Assembly: GCF_958979055.1 (NCBI RefSeq)
Contig: NC_084888.1
Location: forward strand, 32,155,804-32,219,803
Length of the DNA stretch: 64,000 nucleotides
Direction of reading: 5' to 3'
Source: Alnus glutinosa
Lineage: Eukaryota; Streptophyta; Magnoliopsida; Fagales; Betulaceae
The translations under genes and the position numbers were made by a program. The notes below the pieces were generated by a model that ran no database searches, had not been told where the DNA came from, and worked only from the letters and a program-made list of their open reading frames with translations. Below, piece after piece: positions 1-11,490 of this stretch (position 1 is the first letter of the stretch; the number at the start of each line of letters is the position of its first letter).

Positions 1-1327
1 ATCTCTTAATTTACAATAATTAAATGAATAAACATATAAGCTATTACTAGTAATTTGTAATCCAGTGAAAACCTTTCGCCTTCTCTCTCTCAATCCTACC
101 ACGTACCTAATAATTTGTAAAACATGGTTGTTTTAGAATTGAAAATTATGTAAGTCCATGACTTAGTAAGTAAATTTTCAACGAAACTTAGCCCATGCAA
201 CAAATCCAATTTAAGTCGATAATAAAGTCAAACGGATAATTGTGCATAGAAAACAATATAAGTTGGCAGAAATAGGATGAAGGTTAAAAGCAAGCATTTA
301 TAGACAAGTTATGTTTAAGAGAAGTATCACGATAACCTTTTTTAGTTAAGAACATTGTCTTGAACAGCTAGTTTCAGGTATTGTACTTAGGAAATCATGC
401 AGGAGTTAAAGACAGAACATCATGCTGATGAAGTGTGTAATATAAAATCAATATATGTATCACTGTCAAAATTATCCTCTATATGGCCTGTTCGTACACT
501 TATCTCCTTCATTGTAGGGTATACGTGTCCCATGATACATATGGTACAATCATTGTGCCCCGGTATTGTACATAGCCAACTACTCCCCAGTTTCTCGATT
601 AGGTCGATACCCTGGGTAGCACACAACTAGTGATGCCACAATGGTGAACCCACCTGTGAGTGGTTGCGGTGGTCACAATAGCCGTCTAATTTATGGTAAA
701 TTTCACTCATCTTACAATTGGACCACAAGGTCAAGTTCATATATATAAACTAATATGCACATGCCGAAGATTCTTCACCCCAGGCCATTTTTCCCATGGA
801 GGCATGCCATAAAATTATTAATAATTTCAGTTTTGAGAACATTTCGTTCATGAATAAAATATAGTGAATATAATTGTAATTTAAATAAAAAATTTCTCAA
901 AATGTTGGGGCTCACAACATATATTAAAGATATGTCATGTACGTTAAAAATGCACATTTTATAGCGATGAAGATAAACATGCTCCAGAGTAAAATGTTTA
1001 GGCGTTCTTAAGGGCGATTACTTACCTTGCCTACAAAATTCAAGTTTGGTCTCCTCGAAAAGTCTAGCTCTTTATTCTGTTATTAGTCACTTTCCTAAGT
1101 CAATGAATCCTAATTATCATTAATTTAAAACAATTTTTGAGCTTTTTCTCCGCCCAAGCTTCAAACTTTTTACCACCTACTCATCTCTTATGAGTCCTAA
1201 GGTCTTAAAGCCACCTACCTTATGAGCCTTGGGTATATAGGGGTCTTAAAAAATTCTAACTTTATTACTTTACCTCAAAACCCTTAAAGTTGTTTGATCA
1301 CTTTCATAGCCATTTCATTCTTAAATA
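1..1327. other. Intergenic, AT-rich, no gene seen
   Basis: This stretch has only short, unrelated open frames and no splice-linked coding pattern in any frame. Composition is AT-rich with occasional cytosine-rich patches. I recognise no RNA gene or transposon end in it. Confidence 0.6.
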
Positions 1328-1335
1328 ACAATGAT

Positions 1336-1591
1336 CAGGGACGGAGGGTGATCAGGGACGGAGGGAGGGGGGAGCTGGTAGGGGCCATGCCCCCCCCCCC
1401 CCCCTCTCTCCCACCCCTCCCCACAATTTCCTAAAAAAAAAAAAAAAAAAAAAATTAGTAGGTAGAAATTTTTTTTTCCTAAAAAATTAAAAAATATAAG
1501 GTAAAAATAAAAATTTAACTTATTTGGCCTTACTAAAAATTTTTTTTTGACCATTGGCCCCTGCCCATAAGAACTTCTAGCTCCGTCCCTG
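1336..1591. mobile_element. Small hAT-like non-autonomous element with 8-bp TSD
   Basis: The termini are short inverted repeats: CAGGGACGGAG on the left and its complement CTCCGTCCCTG on the right. The 8-bp direct repeat ACAATGAT flanks them at 1328-1335 and 1592-1599, as expected for hAT-type target-site duplication. The left terminus is partly duplicated (second CAGGGACGGAG near 1353). The interior has a run of about 15 C (1390-1404) and a long A run near 1433-1454, and no coding capacity. The class call is inferred from terminus and TSD length. Confidence 0.7.
1390..1404. repeat. C15 homopolymer
   Basis: Uninterrupted C run inside the hAT-like element. Such tracts often vary between alleles and reads. 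Confidence 0.85.
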
Positions 1592-1599
1592 ACAATGAT

Positions 1600-2552
1600 C
1601 CATAAAAAGGTTGAGTGTGCATGATACTATGCTATCTTAGTTCACACTAAGTTATTCATGACGTGGCATAGTTCGATAGCTTTGTGGGTCGATAAAACGG
1701 TGCACCTCAATTTTGATATTTTTAAGTATTTTTCTAAGTCTACGTATTTTAGGGTTTCTATTGTTTGTTTCCAAATTTATATTACTAGTTCTCTTTATTT
1801 AAGAAATTTCTTTACTTACTATTATCCTTTTCATGAATTTAGTATTTTTCTCTGATAATTATTTATAGATATTATTATATTTTTCTTTTATAAATTACAC
1901 GTGTTTGTCCGGGGTATTACATTTGTGTTACATTTATGTATGACAAGTGATAGAAAAATCCTCAACTATTAATTTTTTCAACCTCAACATGTGAAATTGT
2001 GAATCCTATGATATGATCTTTATTGTGGTTATTAGATTTTTCTTTACTTACAAATGATAGTGAAATTAATCCTTTACCTAACTATACAGTTAACACCTTC
2101 TGTTAGTTTTTCCATCAATTTGGACAGAACTTGCATCACACGTGCTTTTTTAGCACAATCGATCTCCTCAAAAAGCCCCCACTCTTGGCTTTCTTCTCGC
2201 ATGTGCCACCACATATTTTTGAAAGAAAATTTTTATATAAACCTTTTCTTTTACATAATTAACTTCGATCGATCTCTTGGTTGAGTAATCAAAGTATTTG
2301 AATCCTAAACTTCATAGTCCCTTGAATCCAAGTTCAGATAAAGATTAAGAGAGCAACACAAATTTTTTATAAATAATGTGGAAATTAATGGTAAAATTAA
2401 TTAATCTTCATTTCCGATCTCTGCCTCATGTTATAATTAAGTAACATGACGTACCCTTGCCTTAAAGTTAAATGGCACATAAGTTGTATGCATCCCGCAG
2501 TCACATGAGAATCAGAGAATCCTACAAAACGAGATCGATGCATAAGAATCCT
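1600..2552. other. Intergenic upstream of MIR172
   Basis: AT-rich sequence without a supportable gene. It probably contains the distal promoter of the MIR172 locus. GTAC cores, the minimal motif for SPL transcription factors that activate MIR172 in Arabidopsis, occur near 2450 and 2591, but this 4-bp motif is common by chance. Confidence 0.45.
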
Positions 2553-2626
2553 ACAAAATGACGTCGTTTTTTATATTTCTTAGCAACACTGTACCCACAA
2601 AATGACGTCTTTGTGTGTATATATAT
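2553..2626 (+). promoter_or_regulatory. Probable MIR172 core promoter
   Basis: Two copies of the 13-mer ACAAAATGACGTC lie 44 bp apart (2553-2565 and 2597-2609). They contain a TGACGTC core like that bound by TGA/bZIP factors. A TATATATAT box follows at 2618-2626. A TC-rich leader, including a (CT)n run at about 2673-2707, begins some 40 bp further on, which is typical of a plant transcript start. Assignment to MIR172 is inferred from position and strand. Confidence 0.5.
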
Positions 2627-2671
2627 GAAGCACCTCAAGGAAACCCTTCCTCACCTACTCTTCTCAGTTTC

Positions 2672-2711
<40 letters not shown>

Positions 2712-3357
2712 TTTTGCGTCTCAAATTAACGCAACTAGATCTTGACCTTTCCGCTTCTTCTCTATTGCCTCTCCTTCAAAAGCAATCTTCTTCTACTTCT
2801 TCTTTCTTCTTCTGTGTGTTTTCCATTGATCTTATTGATCTGTCTCATTCACCCATGTCCTTTTTCTCGTGCTGTGTCATTTATTTATGGTGGTTTTTGG
2901 TTCAGGACGCCACCGGAAAAATCTGACCCACAAGCTCAAACACCAAGAATTACCAAAAGGAAAAGTAGTTGGGAGTTTTTGTTTTTTTGGTTTTTTGGTT
3001 TTTTGTGGGTATCTCAGCCAACTATTCTGCCCGTGCGGATTAGATTATTTAACCAATAATAAAACTGCTTAAAAAAAACTTTACCTTCAGTTCATCCTTT
3101 CTCTTCGCGGTTTTCATATTTTTCTATTAGGGTTCCATCTGCTCGTCGTGCTTCCGTTTCACACCATTGATTGTGTGCCACGTCAACACAAAGTTCGTGG
3201 AAATTAACCTACTTCTTATTTTTCTTTTCCTCTTCGGTTTTCTTACTATATTTTTTTCTTTTTGAATTTGGGTTTGGCCTATTCTTCCCCTATTTCTTTC
3301 ACCTGTGGTTAGTTTAATTCTTTTATGAACAGATTACATTAATCGACACTTCCCATG

Positions 3358-3512
3358 TACAGTCGTTGTTTGCTGGCGCAGCATCATTAAGATTCACATG
3401 CCAATGTGAGGTGGTGGCAATTGGATGATTCTTGTTTTCTTTTTTCTTCTTTTTTGCCAAATGTTGGAGTTGAGAATCTTGATGATGCTGCATCGGCGGA
3501 TAAATGACTACA
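3358..3512 (+). ncRNA. MIR172 microRNA precursor hairpin
   Basis: The 3' arm at 3473-3493 carries the 21-nt miR172a/b sequence (begins AGAATCTTGATGATGC, ends in U as in Arabidopsis miR172a/b). The 5' arm at 3378-3397 carries the star strand, GCAGCATCATTAAGATTCAC. The arms remain complementary beyond the duplex, from about AGTCGTT at 3361 to ATGACT at 3509, with a 75-nt loop, so a Dicer-type hairpin is well supported. miR172 guides AGO1 to AP2-class mRNAs (AP2, TOE1-3, SMZ, SNZ) and promotes the juvenile-to-adult transition and flowering. The TATA box near 2620 and the TC-rich leader suggest a primary transcript starting near 2645. Its 3' end and any introns are not clear, though AATAAA-like motifs occur near 3877. 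Confidence 0.93.
3473..3493 (+). ncRNA. Mature miR172 (3' arm)
   Basis: This matches the conserved 21-nt plant miR172a/b mature sequence exactly as I remember it, including the 5' adenosine and the final CAU. It pairs with the star strand at 3378-3397 with few mismatches, as expected for miR172. Confidence 0.93.
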
Positions 3513-3519
3513 AACCTGA

Positions 3520-5535
3520 TAGCAGGATCTAGATTTTGCATTTTTTTGCATTTGAATAAGGTGAACTCATTTCAATTTTCAGACCATATGTATTAATTTC
3601 TTCTACTTAATTTGATGGTTATTGATTGGACATTTGCTCCAATATTCTTTTTCTCTCCTCTCTCCTCTACGATTTGAATATTTTTGTTTTGTTTTATTTC
3701 TCAGTACTGTTCATTTGCAGGAATCGAAGGAGCTATTATGAAATAGAGGTTATTGAAGTGCGAAGAAGAAAGGTGAGGAAAGCTGCCATCTCATGTCTCT
3801 ATTCAAGCATATGATATGTGCATATATATTTTTCCTTTGAGAGCTAAGTGTTTGATTTTTTTTTTTTCAGAAAAAAATAAAATAAAATAAAATTGAATCC
3901 AACTTTAGGGTTTTGTTAATCATGAGAAGAAGAATTTTTTTTTTTCGTAATATACAAAGTCTTTTATTTCTTTTGGGAATTTCCTCGCTAGTGACTTTGG
4001 AGGGAAGATCTTACAAAGCATCCTAAACTTCCAAGCTATGCCATATGTTCATTAGAAGAATTAGGCCAAATTAATCTTCAAATCCCCAGAACCCATCCTG
4101 AAAATAATATAATTATGTTGGCCTTCATTCATTTAATTATGAAATTTATTTATTTGACTCTTAATTTATTGAATCGTTGAGAGAGCAGCTCCTTGGCCTG
4201 TTTCATTGTTGTCCTTTTATTACTATTTCTTTGCTTTTGCCCCAGATAGCCTCTCTTTATTATTACTCTTGTGAATCAATCAATCAGAAGACCAATGAAT
4301 GTAGATGATTGAACTTCCTTTTTCATGCACTTAATTTCCATATATTTGGCTACATCAATTATGGTTAGGGATTGCAGTACGGCTTTCAACAGAGGTAGGC
4401 CTCCTCATTTTTTTAGTCCTTCAAAAGGGTAGTTTCGATATGCATGAAGGATAAAAAAAATAATAATAAAAAGGCATAACATATGACTTAACGGTTGAGA
4501 CATGTTGCAGATTGCTCCACGTACACTCAAAACAGTTGATTAAAAAACAGCATAAAGCCTTAATTAGCTGTATGTCAGAAAAACAATAGTTCATTGTAAT
4601 TTTGATTTGAATAGCGTTTGTTTATTCAGTAAGGCATATGGGAAAGCAATATCAAGTTAAAATGATTTCGATTTTCAATCTTTTATGTGTTGAGGGAGAT
4701 GTTTAAAAGGCCATTAATTAGAAAATAATTAGAGAGAGAGAGAGAGAGAGGCATCTTTGTAGTAGGAATTAATGACATTTGAAATTTGGCCATGAACACT
4801 TAATTGGATTTCCTAGCTTGAAGTTGTAGTTAGGCACTACAGAATTGAAATTATATATGGAAGAAGTGGTGATATGAATTTTAAAAGAGTTATTGTATAT
4901 CAGCCATGGAGCTGATCGAGAAGAAGAATCTTTGAGCCATGTCATGTGGGGGCAGTTAGTGACAAAAGCTGTAATGTCATTTTGACAAGTGAAAAAAAAG
5001 GGCAATGAATCATTCCTTCTTCCGAAGGTCCACAACTAGTACGTTTACTGAGAAAAAAACAATAACAATGAGTACAATGAGATCATAGCAAATCAATTTT
5101 ACTTCCAACATATTTGTATGCATGTGCAGATTATAATTCATGTAAGGATGCGTCTTAATTTGGTCCTTGATCGATTTCTTTCTTATTTTCACAATCGATC
5201 TATATCTATCCTTAATTAATTAGTTTAGAGCTCTGGTATAATTAGCAAACCAATCTATGTTAAGTTTTGGAATTAATCATTTTCATATATATTTCATCTT
5301 GTTTATTCACTATACCAAATAGTCACAAAGAGCTAACAATTCAAATTAAAATTCACATTTTTGAAATGCTGCATATGGTTATTGTCTTCTCCCTTAAACA
5401 GATGACTGCATGGTTAGATCATGGGATTTGTTTGAAAGGTAATCAATATATTATTAATAGGGTCGAATATTTGTTCTTAGTACTGTTTATGTGTTTGTTC
5501 GGTTGTACTATGCAATCTTGGTGTGTTATTGGGGT
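3520..5535. other. Probable MIR172 3' transcript region and intergenic DNA
   Basis: The first few hundred bases probably belong to the primary miRNA transcript, with T-rich tracts and a possible acceptor at TTGCAG near 3720. No protein-coding gene is evident. An (AG)n microsatellite lies at about 4731-4750. Confidence 0.4.
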
Positions 5536-5724
5536 GAGTAATGTTTCTTGTACAACTTTTACACAACTTTAATTACTCTTTTTTTTTTCTTTCTTTTTTA
5601 ATAATCAACCATTAGATTTGTTTTTCTATATATGAGCTCTAAATATTCAATAGTTAATCTTAAAAAAAGGTTGTTAGACTAATTGTGCAAAAGTTGTATA
5701 AAAGTTGTACAATAAACATTACTC
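5536..5724. mobile_element. Foldback MITE-like element
   Basis: The left end GAGTAATGTTTCTTGTACAA and the complement of the right end (GAGTAATGTTTATTGTACAA) form imperfect inverted repeats of about 45 bp around an AT-rich core. No coding capacity. I see no clear target-site duplication, so the superfamily is not assigned. Confidence 0.6.
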
Positions 5725-6356
5725 GTTACAATCCCATGAGATTATGATACATTTTTCAAAATGATAGATCACATCAGATTATGACACATTTAGTGCATTC
5801 TTATTTGTTAAAAAGGAAAAAGAAAAAGAGAGATACATCCCTCACTTGTGATTTACAATAATGGATTAAAATCTCTAAATTTTATAAGGTAATTGAAGTT
5901 TTTTGCATATTACTAAATTTTATTTTTAATTAAATTTTATTATCTCACATTCAACTTAGAAGATATAATGTATAAAGAAAAAAAAATTCTTAGTGATATA
6001 AATATTGAGATGACAACATTTCAATAATATAATGAAAAATTAAATGATGATTGAGATTTTAAAAATTTTATGAAGTTACTATAAAAAAATCTAAAATATC
6101 CTAATTTTTTGGAGATTGATCTTTGCTTCACCTAGATGACCAAAATACTTTCAATTTTCTTAAAGTTACTTTATTCTTCACACTCATTTATCACATTTAT
6201 TTTACACTAGTTGACGTAACGTGCATATTTTAATGGCTTTCCTTTTTTTTTTAGTAGCCGACATGGAACTACTTAAAACGCGTGCACCACGTCAATCAAT
6301 ATAAAATATATGTGAAAAATAACATTACTCAATTTCTTAAGACTATATATATATAT

Positions 6357-6541
6357 GATAAATGCAACATATACTTAAATTTTTACAAAGGGAGCCTTAC
6401 TAAGATGATGTGGAGCTTATTCATTGGTACTCGTATCATTTCTTTTTATTAATTGTTTTGATCATCTCCAATGAATAAGCTACGTACACATCAGTTAGTA
6501 AGGCTCCATTTATAAAAATTTAAATACATGTAGCATTTCTC
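6357..6541. mobile_element. Foldback MITE-like element in TA-rich flanks
   Basis: The two arms of about 75 bp are inverted copies: GATAAATGCAACATATACTT on the left, against the complement of the right arm, which begins GAGAAATGCTACATGTATTT. The shared block GGAGCCTTACTAA reads outward in both. Flanks are TATATATAT on both sides, possibly a target duplication masked by simple repeat. Confidence 0.65.
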
Positions 6542-6630
6542 TATATATATTACTACCATGCATAGTGTTGGTTCTTTGTCTCTCTTTCTCCTGTAGAGTA
6601 CTGTAGACATACACACGTGCATACAAAACC

Positions 6631-6852
6631 CAGGGGCGGAGCTACATGGTAGCCCATGCCTCCCAAGCCACCATGTTTTTCTTTTTTCTTTTTTTTTTTT
6701 AAAAAAAAAGAAATATTATTATAATGCTTTGAAAATTAAAATTTTATTCCCTTTTTTTTTATTTTATTTTTTATTTTTTAAGTTTTGCCACTTTAATTTT
6801 TTATTTTTTTATTTTTGTCCATCAAATTTTAAATGCTAGTTTCGTCCCCGTA
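6631..6852. mobile_element. Possible degraded hAT-like fragment
   Basis: CAGGGGCGGAGCTACATGG at the left resembles the CAGGGRCGGAG terminus of the element at 1336. The right side, TTTCGTCCCCG, is only a weak partner. The interior is poly-T and A-rich. Boundaries are approximate. Confidence 0.35.
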
Positions 6853-8533
6853 CACAACTTATTCCAGAGGGGACCATGGTCACATTAAAATTACTTAACT
6901 CCTCAATTAATACTTTGGCATCGTACCCAAAGCACTTAAAAATGCAAAAATCAGTTAATCCCCCTGTTGCAAAATTTAAGAAAGAGCAAGCAGTACTAAA
7001 GGCCAGATGAGAGTGAAAAGACAGCTTAAGGAATCTATGATGCTAAAGGTAAATCTGTGTGACTCATCGTGGTTACTTTTTTATTTTTATTTTTATCTTT
7101 GTTTCAGCACTCTTATTCTTTTGGGTAGGCCGGGTTTGTGATTTATGGCCGTATATGTAAAACCTTTTGTTGATAAGATTGTGACATAAACTGCCTTTTT
7201 TTCCTCCTTTTATTTTATTCACTTTTTTTCTTTTTGGCAATGTCTTTCTTTGCATTTGTTGTTCTGTAAAGAAAGAGATCATTGAATCATACACACACTA
7301 ATACTTTTATAGTGAATCCTAGCTAATTAATTTAAATAATATCTTCTCCTTTCATAAAAATGGAATGAAGGATGAGATACCTTGCTAAAAAAGAAAAAAA
7401 AAAGAAAAAAAAAAAATTATTGATATATAAAAAACCCAGTCTAATTATCACATGTACATGAGGTGCCTTGATCAGTACGTCGTATAACATCAACGATATT
7501 CGTGTTTCTCTTCTTTCAGGATCATGTGCTGCAAAAAGTTTTTGACATGGATTTGAGGAAGAATGGATTTTCAAAAATCTCGAGGAAAGAAGAAGACAAA
7601 GAGATCTCTTTCTCTCTCTCTTTTGCCGGCCAGTTATAATTCCAAGGATGAGGAAGATCCAATTAACGAGCTTACCTTATTGGAGAAATGGGAAAGGGCC
7701 TCTTCAGCTTAATTTGGTGACATTCCATTAGTTAGGTCTTGACTCTTTGCATGTGTGTGTGTGTGTGATATTCATTAATTCTCGTCACATCCAGATTTAT
7801 CAGTAATGGCTGATCTCTGATCTTTTTGGTACGTTGGAAGTTTGTTGGAAGTTTTTAGAATACATCCAGTTTTGTCTAGCTAGCTAGGAGGTCTTTTGTT
7901 ACTTCTTGACGCCCACAAATTTAAGGCCGCTAGTTAACTTATGTCAAAGAAACGAGTCGTGCTCAAGAGGTAATAATTAGGTTTCGATCGGGTTGACGTT
8001 GATGCAGTATCAACCATCCATGAAAGCAGACATATCATATATATGGCTGTCATGGTGTGGCAGAAAGGGATATATTTACATGAAAACATGATAACGATTT
8101 TTAGGAAAAAAATGGTAGCCATATTTAGTTATCATCCTCGTAAGGGCTAGTCTAGGAGCTTCCCTTGAAATATCACTTATAATTAATGCATACTAGTAAG
8201 TAATTAGCAATGTGAATTAAAATTTAGCACTCATAAGATATAAGTCTCTTTATAAATTACTCACTTTACGTGCATTATTCAAGACGATGTCATGCAGTGT
8301 TTTAGTACCATGTAGCATTACTAGCTAGGTGGTTCTGATATCATTTTAACAATTTTAGGAAAAATATTAGTCATATATGTAGTACTATCACCCCAAAAGA
8401 ATTAGTCAATTTGAATTTTTCGTAGAATCACTTATAATACTCAATAAAGCAATGTAAGACTTACTATTCATGAATATCTTTATAAATAAATTATTTTATA
8501 TAAATTAATAGCTCTTATGGTAGCTATGGAAAT
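6853..8533. other. Intergenic, no gene seen
   Basis: Open frames here are short and low in complexity. I found no splice-linked exons, tRNA or known miRNA. A short (GT)n tract lies near 7752-7768. Confidence 0.5.
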
Positions 8534-8714
8534 AGTAATGATTCACCACCACTCAAAAATACAATTTTTCACCACCTTACCTATGAGACAAGGTAGTATT
8601 CCGTTACTTTTTGAGTTTTTTTATTTTTTAAAAATAAATTAAAGTGGGAGAATACCTTGCCACATAGGTAAGGTGGTGTAAAATTATATTTTTAAGTGGT
8701 GTTAAATCATTACT
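8534..8714. mobile_element. Foldback MITE, family member 1
   Basis: The left arm starts AGTAATGATTCACCACCACT. The right arm, read in complement, starts AGTAATGATTTAACACCACT. The arms continue through CACCACCTTACCTATG on both sides, about 80 bp each, around an AT-rich centre. A second copy of the same family lies at 34245-34426, sharing the ACCACCTTACCTAT block and the CCCACTTTAATTTATTTTTA centre. No coding capacity. Confidence 0.75.
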
Positions 8715-8888
8715 CCTATGAAAATCATACATTATAATGGCAATGAGACTATTTTGGTATAGGGTAATAGACAGTGTAGGTAAGGTAAAAAATTGTATTT
8801 TTGAATGGTGTTAAATTATTTCACCTGTAAGAATCATACATTATGATGGCAATGGGACTATTTTGGTAGAGGGTAATGGATGGTGCAG
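8668..8888. repeat. Tandem duplication of MITE end plus flank
   Basis: The right end of the adjacent MITE and its flank (AGGTAAGGTGGTG onward, then AATCATACATTATAATGGCA and GACTATTTTGGTATAGGGTA) repeat about 110 bp later as AGGTAAGGTAAAAAATTGTA, AATCATACATTATGATGGCA and GACTATTTTGGTAGAGGGTA. This is a diverged two-unit tandem duplication. Confidence 0.6.
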
Positions 8889-8955
8889 GAAGTCGTATAT
8901 ATGGATAACAATTATGACATATACAATTATTACAACAATCAGATATTAGTTAATC

Positions 8956-9140
8956 ACTGGTAGGGTGATGGGTGATTGGTGATTGGTGATGGGTGATGAT
9001 AACAACATGAGGTGGTGGCAGTAGTAGGTATAATATATATATATGGTAATTGGTGGGTGGTAAGTACTAGCTAGTAATGATGATAACAACATGAGGTGGT
9101 CCTTTCAAAAATAAAAAACATGAGGCGGTGGCCGGCAGTA
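8956..9140. repeat. GGTGAT-rich minisatellite and local duplicates
   Basis: Repeats of GGTGATGGGTGATTGGTGAT occur near 8960-9000. They are followed by two copies of GATGATAACAACATGAGGTG, near 8994 and 9079, and a third partial ACATGAGGCGGTGG near 9119. No gene is apparent. Confidence 0.55.
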
Positions 9141-10567
9141 ACATTTTAGATTAAAACGACAACCCTTGATCTATTAATGATTATTTTTCCATACATATAG
9201 TACAAAAAGAGGGTAAAACAAGTTGCTACCTAGGCTTATTAATAATGTTGCTGGGAAATATTTTCTGCTCAAATTGTAGTATCTAAAAACTTTTAGAGGT
9301 TTTATTATTAAGTGTATCTTTTTTATTAATTTTTTTTTGTTCCCTCATTTATAGCGAAGTTACTGTAGCTTGACTGGCAATCTTTTTGTGCTTATTTAAC
9401 TTTATTTTAGAAGATAATTCGCTTATAGTTACTCTAACTCTTTAATTACCTGCAATTATATTACTCAAGACTGAAAAATTGCTTTTATTATTTTCATTAT
9501 TCATTTCATAATTTCATCTTTTACTAGTTGGACAATTCATAAATTAAAGTTAACCGAAGTTCAAACTTTTATACCCATTATGTAGCAATTTGGATCGCAA
9601 CTAAAATATTTTTTAGCTGAATTCTCACAAATAAAAAAAAAATAAATAAATAAATAATGCTGTTGGGAGTGCTCCCCGGGGCAGTTCAGGTTTTCTAATG
9701 GGGTTAGTACCATGAAAAGAGCCGAGCTTTGGACAGTTGTACATGTACTATATACATATATAACTTGTGCCGGAAAAGGTTTTGCAAAGGTCGATGGTGC
9801 ATAATTGAATCAGAGTCGACCATAATTAGTCTGATTACTGGAGAGAACCCAAGGCAATCCTAGCCATGCAATATTGGGTTGGTGGTGTATGACTCATATT
9901 ATTTTGTCCATAGTTGGGCCTTTGGCCCCTCAAAAGCACAAGAAACAAAAGATTTCAAAAGCACATATACATGCAATTTTACTTGCTTTTTACTTACTTT
10001 TTTTGGTCGATTTTCTTTTTTCTTTTGTTGTTGCCATAATTTCTCGCGATCATTGAGGTGATTGACATGAAGCATGGAAGTCAGTACCTTCTTTCAATTT
10101 TGTACCCATTTTATATTCAAGCTTTTCACTTTTCAGGCAAATAAATAACCCTACCATTGATCAATTCAGAATTTGCCCACGTTCATGTGCCCTCGATCAG
10201 TATTTTAGCAATCTTATAAAAGCTGAAATCCAAGTTCTGCAACTCACTAGTTCTCACGTGCCTTGGGTACGTGCCGTGTATCATGCATGATGATGAACGT
10301 TGACTCGATCTGTCAATTTCTAAATCCGGTTTGAGGTGTCTCTAACTAGCTAATTATATTATATTTACGCTTAATATGCAGAATGACTATTCCATTAAAA
10401 AAATAAATAGTTTTATTGAAAATAGAAAAGTGTAGAATGAAATAGCCTTTGAATAGATATTCTCTAGTGTGTAATGAGAAAAGTTATTCAATTTCAAGCA
10501 TTAGATGCTTATTATATATTCTAATAACAAAATTATTCTATTCCATCTTCTTCCAATATTCCTAATA
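9141..10567. other. Intergenic, no gene seen
   Basis: AT-rich sequence with only short frames that lack coding character. G-box-like ACGTG cores occur near 10255-10275, but there is no gene to attach them to. Confidence 0.5.
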
Positions 10568-10578
10568 AAAGATATTGA

Positions 10579-11030
10579 ATTTTTTTTTTTTTAATGAATA
10601 ATTAGAACTGTTATTGACAAAAGAATCAACTTTACAATTAAACAAGTCTTACAAGCTGAGACAAAACAAACCACAATACAATTAAAGAACAACTCTGAAA
10701 ACACAACTAGGAACAAAACCACAAACTAGCAAATTAAGCCAGAATGTTAACATCAATATTCTAGTTTAAGCAAGCTAAACATATATTCTCCAAATTCTTC
10801 TTAAACTTTCCTTTTCCAGAAACCCGAAACCGGACCTCCCTAAAAATGAGTTTCAAAATATGTTCCTCATTGCTAGAATGGCTACCAAACCGAATATCAT
10901 TTCTAGCCCTTCATATACCATACACAACAGCACTAAGAACCAGACGGCAGAGCACTCCCAACATGGACTTAGTTTTCTACCGATTGCAACCCTCTTCAAG
11001 CATAACAGACCATTCAGAAAAGATAAAATT
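10579..11030 (-). pseudogene. 5'-truncated LINE insertion (3' end of ORF2)
   Basis: An 11-bp direct repeat AAAGATATTGA flanks the insert (10568-10578 and 11031-11041). The minus strand ends in a poly-A tail, seen as T-rich sequence at about 10581-10592. Just inside the 5' side on the minus strand, the conceptual peptide includes RARNDIRFGSHSS, then EEHILKLIFREVRFRV. This resembles the C-terminal end of plant LINE reverse transcriptase polyproteins. A stop codon interrupts it, so it is dead. Target-primed insertion with 5' truncation explains the structure. Confidence 0.75.
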
Positions 11031-11195
11031 AAAGATATTGATTTTTTTTAATTGAATAGTCATTCCATGTACCAAACCTAACATATGTAGTACTTAATTA
11101 TATATGTTTGCATTGTATTTCTTACATAATTAAGCTTTCCAATTAAGTACACTCTTCATAAGAAAAATGTAACAAATAATTTGAATGTAAAAAAT

Positions 11196-11490
11196 GTAAC
11201 AATTGGACGTATGTATTAATACACGCATCTATATACACACGTGTAAAAATAAACGTGTCCATATAGACACGTGTAATAATAAATGTGTCAATATGGACAC
11301 GTGTATTAAATACACGCGTCTATATGAACGCGTATATTTAATACACGTGTCCAATTGGCCGCGTGTATTAAATACACGCGGCCAATTGGGCCGTGTATGC
11401 TATTATAACATACGTGGCTAGTTAGACGCGTGTCTACAATGACTTGTACATACTGTAGACACCTAACTAATTGTCGGTTTTTTAGTAGTG
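11196..11490 (-). mobile_element. CACTA-like terminus with palindromic subterminal array
   Basis: Read on the minus strand from 11490, the sequence starts CACTACTAAAAAACCGACAA, matching the CACTA terminus of En/Spm-type transposons. Behind it lies about 250 bp of repeated near-palindromes of the type ACACGYGT and ACACGCG, separated by short AT spacers. Four contain a perfect CACGTG. Arrays of short subterminal repeats are where CACTA transposases bind. The opposite end was not found, so this is a fragment or a very diverged element. Confidence 0.55.

Noticed and set aside
2615..3072. Overlapping + strand frames of about 100 aa in the TC-rich leader
   Set aside because: They translate a CT microsatellite and pyrimidine-rich leader (Ser/Leu runs) and lead into the MIR172 transcript. 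No family resemblance.
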